Assembly: GCA_045110335.1 (NCBI GenBank)
Contig: JBGCGB010000005.1
Location: 1-64,000, forward strand
DNA: 64,000 bases
Reading direction: 5' to 3'
Source of the DNA: CALBPI01 sp045110335
Lineage (GTDB): Bacteria > Pseudomonadota > Gammaproteobacteria > Steroidobacterales > Woeseiaceae
Shown here piece by piece: positions 7,957 to 15,999 of the stretch; within the stretch, counting starts at the first letter, position 1; every line of letters starts with the position of its first letter. The notes under the pieces are model-generated. The model worked only from the letters and a program-made list of their open reading frames with translations, had not been told where the DNA came from and did not search any database. Both the position numbers and the translations under genes were made by a program.

Positions 7957-9712
7957 CGAAGTGTCCACGCCCGGCTGTTTCGCTCCAACGTTTTGGTTGG
8001 TACGGCACAACCTCGGGCATATTGCCGGCTTCCAGTTTTCGCGCTAGTCGAATCCAGTAGTCAGGATCTAACAGATCGCTATGGTGTTTCAGGAAAGCTT
8101 CCTTGGCGTCTTTCCGGAAGCCAAGAAAGCGGACGAATTGTTCGGGGAAAATGTCGTTGGGCCCTACATAAAACCAGGCGCCCTGGCGCATTTCATCCAT
8201 ATCATCTTCTGGCTCGGGCATACGACGGAAGTTACATTCGGTGACTAGGCAAAGTTCATCGTAGTCGTAAAAAATGACGCGTCCATGTCGCGTCACGCCG
8301 AAGTTTTTCAGCAGGAGGTCGCCGGCGAAAATGTTGCTCATCGCGAGATCACGAATCGCTTGCCCATAGTCCATTGCCGCTAGACGGATTTCATCAGTCG
8401 TTGCTTCTTGCAAGTAAAGATTGAGCGGCGTCAAACGTCGTTCAATGTAGCAATGGCCAATGATGAGTTTATCGTTCTCGATACTGCACGTTTGTGAGCA
8501 GCCATCCAGCAGGGCATCGAGCAGTTCGGGGCTAAACCGTGACTTATCGAATTCGAGTCTTCGAAACTCCTGAGCATCGACCAGGCGTCCGGCACGGTCA
8601 TGATTGAAAACGAGATTATACTTGTCGAGTACGTCTTGGCGCGCAATATCTTTGGGGTATGCGAAACGGTCACGAATCAGTTTAAAAACGACCGGGAAGG
8701 AGGGCAGTGTAAAGACCTCCATGACCATGCCTTTGTCACCGCGTGCAAATTCGAACAGATCGGTTGACTGCTGCAAATGTGAGACGAAGGTCCGGTAACG
8801 CTCTGTTTTACCTTGTTTGGCCCTGCCCAACACCGTGTAGATTTCGGCGATGGGCTTGGCCGGCATGATGGATTTCAGGAACGCAACCGCACTGCTCACT
8901 TTCGTCACGTCGGCATGAAAATAGCTGCGCGTAAATCCGAACAGCATACTGACATCATTTTCTGACAAGATCACTGCGTCCGCAGAAATGCCTTCATCAG
9001 TGTTTTTCAGTGCGATCACCAATGGTGAATACCATTCATTGCCATCAATTCGCCCGACTAGATAAGCGCGCGAAGATCGATAGAACACGGTCTTCATGAT
9101 GGAAATGGATTCGACGTTTGCTTTCGGCCCTAAGCTATCGGTGTAGGCATCAATCTCGGCGGTGACATAGTCAATCGTCTGCTCGATATCCCGTGCAGAG
9201 ACGGCAAAAGAATAATCGGCTAGCGCTTCATCAAAGAGATGTCTCAGCGCCCCCCGGTTTCGGTAGACGCGCGTCTCACGATCACTATTGGTGAACTCGG
9301 TCGGTTTTACGTCGGCGGCGATAAACTCAACACTTGCGTCGACACCGACCGTCTTGAAAATACGGCGTGTGATCGAGTTAAAAAAGGTCTTGAAGAATTC
9401 CGTATCCGGATAGGACGTAATGATGTCCGCATAGTGATCACGGATTTGTTCCCACAATGTTTTTTGATCTGCGCATTCCCGGGTAACGTCAGCGACTTCC
9501 TCGACCGCAGCGGCGACGCATTTTTCGTAGAGATCGATACGCTCGACCGCATCTTCGCGACCTTCTGCCCATCGCTTTTGTTCAAATCGCCGTTTCGCGC
9601 GCCGCGTGATTTGGCCGAAACGCATGTTGTAGTTAATAAACGCATCGCGAAGCGTATGCGCTGCCTCGGCAACCAGAGCCGGTGAGACGCGGTTTGCCGA
9701 GGCATTGCTCAT
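7943..9712 (-). CDS. aceK: Isocitrate dehydrogenase kinase/phosphatase
   Basis: Bifunctional enzyme that phosphorylates and dephosphorylates isocitrate dehydrogenase to switch carbon between the TCA cycle and the glyoxylate shunt. Its length of 589 residues fits the family (about 570-600). The AceK-type nucleotide loop reads 'GDKGMVMEVFTLPSFPVVFKLIRDRF' in shortened form from about residue 325, and the kinase core shows 'AMSNIFAGDLLLKNFGV' and 'VIFYDYDELC' near 460-485. The gene starts 16 bases after icd on the same strand, so enzyme and modifier are co-transcribed; in enterobacteria aceK is instead in the aceBAK operon. aceA and aceB are not in this window. Confidence 0.96.
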   Translation of the reverse strand: MSNASANRVSPALVAEAAHTLRDAFINYNMRFGQITRRAKRRFEQKRWAEGREDAVERIDLYEKCVAAAVEEVADVTRECADQKTLWEQIRDHYADIITSYPDTEFFKTFFNSITRRIFKTVGVDASVEFIAADVKPTEFTNSDRETRVYRNRGALRHLFDEALADYSFAVSARDIEQTIDYVTAEIDAYTDSLGPKANVESISIMKTVFYRSSRAYLVGRIDGNEWYSPLVIALKNTDEGISADAVILSENDVSMLFGFTRSYFHADVTKVSSAVAFLKSIMPAKPIAEIYTVLGRAKQGKTERYRTFVSHLQQSTDLFEFARGDKGMVMEVFTLPSFPVVFKLIRDRFAYPKDIARQDVLDKYNLVFNHDRAGRLVDAQEFRRLEFDKSRFSPELLDALLDGCSQTCSIENDKLIIGHCYIERRLTPLNLYLQEATTDEIRLAAMDYGQAIRDLAMSNIFAGDLLLKNFGVTRHGRVIFYDYDELCLVTECNFRRMPEPEDDMDEMRQGAWFYVGPNDIFPEQFVRFLGFRKDAKEAFLKHHSDLLDPDYWIRLARKLEAGNMPEVVPYQPKRWSETAGRGHFVSRN

Positions 9713-9728
9713 TTTGAACCTACCGGTG

Positions 9729-11030
9729 TCATGACATCTTGCTGATCATGGCATCAGCGAATTCGCTGCACTTAACTTCTTTGGCGCCGTCCATTAGGCG
9801 TGCGAAGTCGTAGGTCACCGTCTTATCGGCAATGGTCGCATCCATCGCATTGATGATGGTGTCAGCGGCTTCGGTCCAGCCCAGGTAGCGCAACATCATT
9901 TCGCCGGACAAGATCAGCGAACCAGGATTCACCTTATCGAGGTTTGTGTACTTCGGTGCTGTGCCATGTGTCGCTTCGAAGACCGCGTGGCCGGTGTCAT
10001 AATTGACATTACCGCCGGGCGCGATACCGATGCCACCGACTTGTGCGGCGAGTGCGTCGGATAGATAGTCGCCATTCAGGTTCATCGTTGCGAGCACGTC
10101 GAATTCCGCCGGACGGGTCAAGACTTGCTGCAGCGTGATGTCTGCAATGGCATCTTTTACGATGATCTTTCCATCCGCGATGGCTTTATCCTGCTCTGCG
10201 TTTGCCGCGTCCGCGCCATGCTCTGCTTTGGTGCGGTCATACTGATCCCATGTATAGGTTTGATCGGCAAACTCGGTTTCAGCCAGTTCGTAGCCCCAAT
10301 TGCGGAATGCGCCTTCGGTGAACTTCATGATGTTGCCTTTGTGCACAAAGGTCACGCTCTTGCGCTTGTTGGCAATGGCGTATTCGATGGTCGCACGCAC
10401 CAGACGAGCGGTGCCTTCCTGGGAAATCGGTTTCAGCCCGATGCCGCTGCTGTTCGGGAAGCGGATCTTGCTGAATTCAGCGGGAAAGTTTTCTTTAAAG
10501 AGCTCGATAAATTTGGCGTTGGCTTCGGAGCCTTGCTCAAATTCAATACCTGCATAAATGTCTTCCGTGTTCTCACGAAAAATCACCATATCGACTTCGC
10601 CCGGTTTGCGGACGGGGGATGGCACGCCCTGAAACCATCTGACGGGTCGCAAACAAACATAGAGATCAAGCATCTGCCGCAGTGCGACGTTCAGTGATCG
10701 GATGCCACCGCCGATAGGTGTCGTCAAAGGCCCTTTGATCGAGACGAGATAGTCGCGGCACGCCTGGACAGTCGAGTCGGGTAGCCAGCTGTTGTAATTG
10801 TCGTTTGCTTTCTGGCCGGCAAAAATTTCGACCCATTCAATTTTACGTTTGCCGTCATAGCTCTTCTTAACCGCTTCGTCGAGAACGCGGACGGTGGCAC
10901 GCCAAATGTCAGGCCCGGTTCCGTCACCTTCGATAAACGGCACGATCGGCCGGTCCGGCACGTTCAGTTTGCCGTTTGTGATGGTGATTTTTTCGCCATT
11001 AGCTGGCGGGGTGATCGTCGGTTCTGACAT
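9729..11030 (-). CDS. icd: NADP-dependent isocitrate dehydrogenase
   Basis: Oxidatively decarboxylates isocitrate to 2-oxoglutarate in the TCA cycle. It is the homodimeric E. coli-type enzyme: 433 residues, with the substrate/phosphorylation loop GGGIRSLNVALRQ. The serine in this loop (about Ser112) is the equivalent of E. coli Ser113, the target of AceK. Also visible are VIFRENTEDIYAGIEF, FVHKGNIMKFTEGAF, and the NADP-site segment GTAPKYTNLDKVNPGSLILSGEMMLRYLGW. A GGAG ribosome-binding site lies 8 bases before the ATG. aceK follows directly. Divergent from the patatin gene across about 110 bases. Confidence 0.97.
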   Translation of the reverse strand: MSEPTITPPANGEKITITNGKLNVPDRPIVPFIEGDGTGPDIWRATVRVLDEAVKKSYDGKRKIEWVEIFAGQKANDNYNSWLPDSTVQACRDYLVSIKGPLTTPIGGGIRSLNVALRQMLDLYVCLRPVRWFQGVPSPVRKPGEVDMVIFRENTEDIYAGIEFEQGSEANAKFIELFKENFPAEFSKIRFPNSSGIGLKPISQEGTARLVRATIEYAIANKRKSVTFVHKGNIMKFTEGAFRNWGYELAETEFADQTYTWDQYDRTKAEHGADAANAEQDKAIADGKIIVKDAIADITLQQVLTRPAEFDVLATMNLNGDYLSDALAAQVGGIGIAPGGNVNYDTGHAVFEATHGTAPKYTNLDKVNPGSLILSGEMMLRYLGWTEAADTIINAMDATIADKTVTYDFARLMDGAKEVKCSEFADAMISKMS

Positions 11031-11139
11031 GTTGTGCTCCAGATGTTGAGTAAGCCGACTCCCAGAAGTCGGGCGATCCGCCGATTATCCGTCATCTCTG
11101 CGGTCGGCGCCAATGCGTTAGCTGGTTATAATGGTGGGC

Positions 11140-13392
11140 ATGCGTATTTGGCTGCCCGCAATTCGAATCCTGTTAGTGGCTACGTGGCTGATTCTTGGCG
11201 TTTCGGTGGTGCATGCAGCGGATGTTGAACCGGTGGGCGATGCGGAACGCCCCCGAATTGCGCTGGTGTTGTCTGGTGGTGGTGCGCGCGGCGCGGCGCA
11301 TGTCGGCGTCATTCGCCGGCTTGAAGAGCTTCGTGTGCCCGTGGATTGGGTCGTCGGCACGAGTATGGGCGCTGTCGTTGGCGGGCTGTATGCCAGTGGC
11401 TTGAATGCCGATGAGCTCGAACAGGTCATTCGTGATATCGACTGGTTGGACGCATTCAATGATTCGCCGCCGAGAACGGATCTGACGTATCGCCGGAAAC
11501 GTGATGATGATGACTTTCTCGTGAATTTTGAATTGGGCGTTCGTGACGGCAAGGTCCGGCTGCCGAAAGGCTTGATACAGGCGCAAAAGCTGGCGCTTTA
11601 TCTACGAGAATTCTCATTGGCCGCTTCGTCGACGAAAGACTTCGATAATTTACCAACGCCTTTCCGGGCGGTCGCTGCCGATATTGTCACCGGGGAGACA
11701 GTCGTGCTCGCAGACGGCGATCTCGCCTTGGCGATGCGGGCGAGTATGTCTGCGCCGGGCGTGTTCGCGCCTGCCGTGGTTCAAGGGAGAACACTCGTTG
11801 ACGGCGGGATCGCGATGAATTTGCCCGTTGAAGTCGCCAAAGAATTGGGTGCCGACATTGTCATCGCCGTCGACGTCGGCTTCCCGTTGCTACCGGCAGT
11901 TGACATCGACTCGGCAGTCGCCGTTTCAAACCAGATGCTCACCATTTTGATTGAGCGAGAAACCCGTGAGCAGCGGCGCTTGCTGGATGCTGATGACTTA
12001 CTAATTCAACCCGCATTGGACCTGCTGGGTTCAACAGATTTCCTGAAAGCGCTGGATGCGATTGATATCGGTTACGAGAGCGCCGTTTCTGCGACGCCTG
12101 GCCTGACTCGATACAGCCTAACGCCAGAGGCTTTTGCACGATACGCCGAACGTCGTGAGCGGGTTGCCAATCCGCAGATGTTTCCTGCCTTTGTCGATAT
12201 TCGAACCGATGCGGGCATTTCGCCGCGCGTTATCGCATCACGAATCCAGACGCAGGCTGGAGACGCATTGTCTACCGCACAATTGCGTCAGGATCTCGCC
12301 CGCATTTACGGGTTGGGGTTGTTCGAGCAGGTGGATTACTCACTGGTTGACGCGGATGGCGTACAAGGCTTGGAAATTAACGCGCGCGCCAAATCCTGGG
12401 GGCCAGGATTCATGCGTTTCGGTATTTCCTTTGAAGAAGACTTCGAAGGCTCCGGAGCGTTTGGGGTGTCAGCGCGATATTTGCGAACGGCGGTCAATCG
12501 GCTAGGTGCCGAGTGGCGAACGAGCCTGGACTTTGGCACCAATACCCGTTTGCAGACCGAGTTCTATCAACCGCTTAGTTTTAATCTCAAATATTTCGTG
12601 GCGCCGATATTCGAATTCGAGCAACGAAACGCCAATCTTATTGCTGATGCGGATCCACTAGCACGATATCGGATCACGTTAGCCGAAGCCGGTTTGTTTG
12701 TCGGGCGCGAAATCGGTAACTGGGCCGATGTGCGCGCGGGTATCTATCGGGCCGGCGGAGACGCTAAAGTTCGAGTCGGCGATCCATCACTTGAGCGTTT
12801 TGATATTGATCTGGGCGGGTGGCGTACCTCGTTGGGTTTCGACACGCTCGACGATACGATTTTTCCGTCGACCGGTTCACGCTATGAACTCGAGATGGAC
12901 TGGGCACGGGAAAGCCTCGGCGCCGAACGTAACTATGCGACGTTGCGATCTTCCTATGCCGGTTACAAAACATGGGGACGCCATACCTGGTCATTCGGCC
13001 TTGATATTGCCACGGCGAATGATGCTGAGGATGTCGTCGCTGCCGCGTATCCGTTGGGCGGGTTCCTGAACTTGTCGGGTCTTGATCGTGGCGCGATTGC
13101 AGCGCCGCATGCAGCGCTAACGCGTTTGGTCTATCAAAGAAGGACCGGTCGCACGGGCGGTGGATTGTTTGAATGGCCGTTGTACTTCGGGGCTTCGCTT
13201 GAAGCAGGCAATGTCTGGACAGACCGGGAAGACGCGCGTTTTGATGACCTCATCTTCAATGGAAGCCTGTTCGTCCGGTTCGATACCTTTCTCGGGCCGC
13301 TCTATCTGGCCAGCGGTTTTGCAGAAGATGGAGAGAGCAGTCTCTACCTGTTCCTCGGGTCGCCAACCAATGTTAGCGGTGTCCGGCGCTAG
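11140..13392 (+). CDS. Patatin-like phospholipase fused to a BamA-type outer-membrane barrel (PlpD-like)
   Basis: Predicted secreted lipase with its own outer-membrane anchor (type Vd autotransporter architecture). After a signal peptide (about residues 1-26, ending in VVHAADV) comes a patatin domain: oxyanion loop SGGGARGAAHVGVI, nucleophile GTSMG, and the second catalytic residue in VDGGIAMNLP. A POTRA-like segment (about residues 345-420) leads into a C-terminal ~330-residue bacterial surface antigen/Omp85 barrel with aromatic-rich strands. I chose the ATG at 11140 (MRIWLPAIR); the frame also has an ATG at 11131. A TATAAT lies just upstream at 11127-11132. Homologous proteins act as phospholipase A1; substrate here is unknown. 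Confidence 0.88.
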   Translation: MRIWLPAIRILLVATWLILGVSVVHAADVEPVGDAERPRIALVLSGGGARGAAHVGVIRRLEELRVPVDWVVGTSMGAVVGGLYASGLNADELEQVIRDIDWLDAFNDSPPRTDLTYRRKRDDDDFLVNFELGVRDGKVRLPKGLIQAQKLALYLREFSLAASSTKDFDNLPTPFRAVAADIVTGETVVLADGDLALAMRASMSAPGVFAPAVVQGRTLVDGGIAMNLPVEVAKELGADIVIAVDVGFPLLPAVDIDSAVAVSNQMLTILIERETREQRRLLDADDLLIQPALDLLGSTDFLKALDAIDIGYESAVSATPGLTRYSLTPEAFARYAERRERVANPQMFPAFVDIRTDAGISPRVIASRIQTQAGDALSTAQLRQDLARIYGLGLFEQVDYSLVDADGVQGLEINARAKSWGPGFMRFGISFEEDFEGSGAFGVSARYLRTAVNRLGAEWRTSLDFGTNTRLQTEFYQPLSFNLKYFVAPIFEFEQRNANLIADADPLARYRITLAEAGLFVGREIGNWADVRAGIYRAGGDAKVRVGDPSLERFDIDLGGWRTSLGFDTLDDTIFPSTGSRYELEMDWARESLGAERNYATLRSSYAGYKTWGRHTWSFGLDIATANDAEDVVAAAYPLGGFLNLSGLDRGAIAAPHAALTRLVYQRRTGRTGGGLFEWPLYFGASLEAGNVWTDREDARFDDLIFNGSLFVRFDTFLGPLYLASGFAEDGESSLYLFLGSPTNVSGVRR

Positions 13393-13398
13393 TAGGTT

Positions 13399-13650
13399 TC
13401 AGTCTGCCTGGATTTTGGTCAAAATCTGGCTAGGATCATCGCCGATACGGTAAAACCCGTGGCGTTTGTTCATCGCGTCAAACGCCTCGTCCCGGTCCAA
13501 TTCGGTGCGAAACCAGTGATCTCTTTGCCAATCATTGCCGATCAAGCGATTGATGGGGTCGCTGGCGGGCACCGTGACCCGAATGCCCCACGGCGTCTCG
13601 TCATTGATCTTGCTGGCGTCCACCAGATTGTGGCTGTGGCAGTGGTGCAT
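13399..13650 (-). CDS. Small uncharacterised protein (83 residues)
   Basis: Not recognised as a named family. The protein starts with a His/Cys-rich segment (MHHCHSHNLVD) that could bind a metal and continues as a soluble, acidic, aromatic-rich sequence (WGIRVTVP, DWQRDHWFRTELDRDEAFDAM, 'HGFYRIGD'). It has no signal peptide or membrane helix. A weak purine-rich ribosome-binding site (tggaaa) precedes the ATG. The gene is convergent with the patatin gene (6-base gap) and divergent from rpsF across about 180 bases. The conserved-looking composition and tight fit favour a real gene over chance. Confidence 0.6.
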   Translation of the reverse strand: MHHCHSHNLVDASKINDETPWGIRVTVPASDPINRLIGNDWQRDHWFRTELDRDEAFDAMNKRHGFYRIGDDPSQILTKIQAD

Positions 13651-13713
13651 CGTTCGTTTCCAGATAGGCTAAATTGCGACAGACAATGATACACCTTTTG
13701 CGAGGTTATTTGG

Positions 13714-13742
13714 TTGCCCGGCCGAGCCGCCGTCTGTATACT
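13714..13742 (+). promoter_or_regulatory. Sigma-70 promoter candidate for the rpsF operon
   Basis: A -35 box TTGCCC (13714-13719, 4 of 6 matches) and a -10 box TATACT (13737-13742, 5 of 6) are separated by exactly 17 bases. Transcription would start near 13749, giving a leader of about 80 bases before the rpsF TTG. Located by eye only. Confidence 0.6.
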
Positions 13743-13785
13743 TCGCGTCCGCTGTAAAAAGCGGGAAAAACAATTTGTTATCTCC

Positions 13786-13811
13786 TTGCCGCACCGATTT
13801 CCGGGTGGCAA
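13786..13811 (+). promoter_or_regulatory. Leader hairpin upstream of rpsF (possible S6:S18 autogenous site)
   Basis: TTGCC at 13786-13790 pairs with GGCAA at 13807-13811. ACC (13793-13795) pairs with GGT (13804-13806) inside it, leaving a GC bulge on one side and an 8-base loop. The hairpin ends seven bases before the rpsF ribosome-binding site. Leaders of rpsF in many bacteria carry a bulged hairpin bound by the S6:S18 complex; this element has the right place and a similar shape, but I cannot confirm that its conserved positions match. Confidence 0.35.
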
Positions 13812-13830
13812 TCACCGAAAGGAGCGTCTC

Positions 13831-14310
13831 TTGAGACACTATGAAGTCGTGTTTCTGGTCCACCCTGACCAGAGCGAGCAAGTACCTGGCATGCTCGAAC
13901 GTTACCAGAACCAAATTACCCAATCCGGCGGTGTGATCCATCGTCAGGAAGACTGGGGCCGTCGCCAGTTGGCGCATTCCATCAATAAAGTCCACAAAGC
14001 GCATTATCTGTTGATGAATGTCGAAGCCGGACCGGAAGCGATGGAAGAGTTACGGGGCGCATTCAAGTTCAATGATGCTGTCCTTCGTCACTTGATCATG
14101 AAAACTGACAGTGCTGAAACCGAAGCGTCACCGATGGCAAAAGCCGTTGAAGACGAGAAGGCGAAAGAGCGCGAATCTGCTAAACGTCGTGAAGCGAAAG
14201 CCGCTGCAGAAGCGCGAGCGCGCGACGCAGAAGACGAAGCGCCAGCACCAGCACCGACTGAAGAAGCTGCCGAAAGCAGCGATACAGATAGCGAAGGGGA
14301 AAGCGAATGA
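13831..14310 (+). CDS. rpsF: 30S ribosomal protein S6
   Basis: Ribosomal protein S6, which binds 16S rRNA with S18. The frame contains the S6 start 'RHYEVVFLVHPDQSEQVPGM' and the core 'DWGRRQLAHSINKVHKAHYLLMN'. Translation almost certainly begins at the TTG at 13831: GGAG at 13821-13824 lies six bases upstream, and no ATG precedes the conserved N-terminus. The product is 159 residues versus 131 in E. coli; the excess is a C-terminal tail (about residues 100-159) rich in Ala, Lys and Glu, ending very acidic. The rpsR ATG overlaps the stop by four bases. Confidence 0.95.
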   Translation: MRHYEVVFLVHPDQSEQVPGMLERYQNQITQSGGVIHRQEDWGRRQLAHSINKVHKAHYLLMNVEAGPEAMEELRGAFKFNDAVLRHLIMKTDSAETEASPMAKAVEDEKAKERESAKRREAKAAAEARARDAEDEAPAPAPTEEAAESSDTDSEGESE

Positions 14311-14531
14311 GCCGTCACTCACGCAGACGTAAGTTTTGTCGTTTCACCGCTGAAGGCATCAAACAGATCGATTACAAAGATCTGAACTTGCTGAAAGCGT
14401 ATGTCACCGAAACCGGAAAGATCGTACCGAGCCGCATCACAGGCACCAAAGCACGCTATCAGCGTCAGTTGGCAACCGCAGTGAAGCGTGCACGTTACCT
14501 GGCCTTGTTGCCGTATACCGATCAACACTAG
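14307..14531 (+). CDS. rpsR: 30S ribosomal protein S18
   Basis: 74-residue ribosomal protein S18, partner of S6 on the 30S platform. It shows the conserved 'FCRFTAEGIKQIDYKDLNLLKAYVTETGKI' region in part and the basic tail 'RYQRQLATAVKRARYLALLPY'. It is coupled to rpsF by an ATGA overlap and followed after 47 bases by the membrane-protein gene that commonly sits between rpsR and rplI in gammaproteobacteria. Confidence 0.98.
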   Translation: MSRHSRRRKFCRFTAEGIKQIDYKDLNLLKAYVTETGKIVPSRITGTKARYQRQLATAVKRARYLALLPYTDQH

Positions 14532-14578
14532 TGTTTTGTAGGCAGTCCGCCTGACTGGGCGGGCTGCCGATCGATATC

Positions 14579-15490
14579 ATGAACGACTATGCGCGATGGC
14601 TGATGCAGTCACGATTCCGGCAATTCACGATGATGCTGGTGTTTGTGATCCTGTTTCCGCCAATTGCAGCGGCAATCTCAGTCGCTGGTACGCTAGCGGT
14701 AGGGCCGGTACTGATGCTTCCGGTGGTCGCCGGTGTCGTGGCGGCGTTAGCGTTGATTGGCACGGTCTCTCAAGGCTTCGATGTTGTGCAAGGCTCTATC
14801 TTGCTAAACGTCCTGTTTTTTGGCGGGTCGGTCGGAGTGGCGGCACTATTGGCCAAAACGCGATCATTGAGCTTTACGCTTCAATTGATGGCGTTGGCGA
14901 TGGTGGCGGCGTTATTGGTCGGCACTTTGATGATCGGCGATTTAGTCAGTTTTTGGCGGCCGGTTATCGAGGATGCATTGCAAATGCTGACGCAAACAGG
15001 CGCCGTTGTGGCGGAGGTTAGCGGGGAGCAACGTGAGGCGCTGATCGTACAATTCGCGCAGATCGCGACGGCAGTGGTTGGGGCCTCTTTCTGGTATTGC
15101 GCAGCCATCGCATTGGTGGTCGGGCATTGGATATGGTCACAGTCACCATCGGCGACAGCGAGTTTCGGCCGGTTTCGGGATATCAATCTTGGCCGAACGA
15201 TTGCTACGGTTATGTTGGTAACGGCAATCTTGAGTGCGCTACTGCCGGTCACGGTATTGGGAAACGTCGCACTGGCATTGATGCTGGTGTTTGGGTTTCA
15301 GGGCATCGCCATCGTGCATTGGCAGGCCGCAGAGCGGCAATGGAACGGTGGTTTGCTGGTTTTGTTTTACGGTTTGTTGGTCATGCCAACGCCGTTGCAG
15401 CCGCTACTGGTCGGGGTCGTTTGCGTCGCCGGTTATGTAGACGCTTGGTTTAATTTGTTGCGTACCAAACCGTCGGGGGCGGTGCGTTAG
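14579..15490 (+). CDS. Polytopic membrane protein (DUF2232-like) between rpsR and rplI
   Basis: 303 residues with about eight hydrophobic helices spread over the whole length (for example 'MMLVFVILFPPIAAAISVAG', 'LMALAMVAALLVGTLMIG', 'ATVMLVTAILSALLPV'). Position and topology match the DUF2232/YybS-like proteins found in the S6-S18-L9 operon of many gammaproteobacteria. The molecular function of that group is not established. No catalytic motif is seen. It ends 32 bases before the L9 start and shares the operon's direction. Confidence 0.8.
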   Translation: MNDYARWLMQSRFRQFTMMLVFVILFPPIAAAISVAGTLAVGPVLMLPVVAGVVAALALIGTVSQGFDVVQGSILLNVLFFGGSVGVAALLAKTRSLSFTLQLMALAMVAALLVGTLMIGDLVSFWRPVIEDALQMLTQTGAVVAEVSGEQREALIVQFAQIATAVVGASFWYCAAIALVVGHWIWSQSPSATASFGRFRDINLGRTIATVMLVTAILSALLPVTVLGNVALALMLVFGFQGIAIVHWQAAERQWNGGLLVLFYGLLVMPTPLQPLLVGVVCVAGYVDAWFNLLRTKPSGAVR

Positions 15491-15522
15491 AAAAATCGCT
15501 CGTGAGAGCAGAGGGAAACGTT

Positions 15523-15978
15523 ATGGACGTTATTTTGTTGGAAAAAGTAGAGAATCTGGGCAGCATCGGCGACAAAGTCAGTGTTAAGTCAGGTTATGGG
15601 CGTAACTTCTTATTACCGCAGGGTAAAGCCTCGCTGGCAACCGCGAAAAACTTGGCGGAATTTGAAGCCCGTCGTGCTGAATTAGAAGCGAAGGCTGCAG
15701 AGTCTTTGGCAGCAGCCAAAAAACGCGCTGAGTCGCTGACAGGCGCTCGCGTCGAGATCAAAGCGTTGGCCGGTTCAGAAGGCAAACTCTTCGGATCGAT
15801 CGGTACCATTGACATTGCGCAAGCGTTTGTTGATGCCGGTATGCCCATTGAGCGTGCCGAAATCCGATTGACCGACGAAGGCGCATTCCGCGAAGTTGGC
15901 GAATACGAAATTGGCTTACATTTGCACGCAGAAGTTGATGTTGAAGCAACCGTAGCGGTTGTTGCTGACGAAGGCTGA
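15523..15978 (+). CDS. rplI: 50S ribosomal protein L9
   Basis: L9 binds 23S rRNA at the base of the L1 stalk. The N-terminal globular domain reads MDVILLEKVENLGSIGDKV followed by the glycine-rich 'SGYGRNFLLPQGKA'. A long Ala/Glu/Lys helix and the C-terminal domain (SEGKLFGSIGTIDIAQAF) follow. I use the ATG at 15523, with GAGGGA at 15511-15516 as its ribosome-binding site; a GTG at 15502 opens the frame but would add seven residues. The 151-residue length is standard. Confidence 0.97.
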   Translation: MDVILLEKVENLGSIGDKVSVKSGYGRNFLLPQGKASLATAKNLAEFEARRAELEAKAAESLAAAKKRAESLTGARVEIKALAGSEGKLFGSIGTIDIAQAFVDAGMPIERAEIRLTDEGAFREVGEYEIGLHLHAEVDVEATVAVVADEG

Positions 15979-15999
15979 TCGAACGCGCTATGATCAAGC

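Noticed and set aside
10125..10697. 190-codon open frame antisense to icd
   Set aside because: Lies fully inside the conserved icd gene and has no recognisable domain or ribosome-binding site.
11104..11140. TATAAT just before the patatin ATG, suggesting a leaderless transcript
   Set aside because: No acceptable -35 or TG extension accompanies it, and it overlaps the alternative ATG at 11131, so the evidence is too thin for a promoter call.
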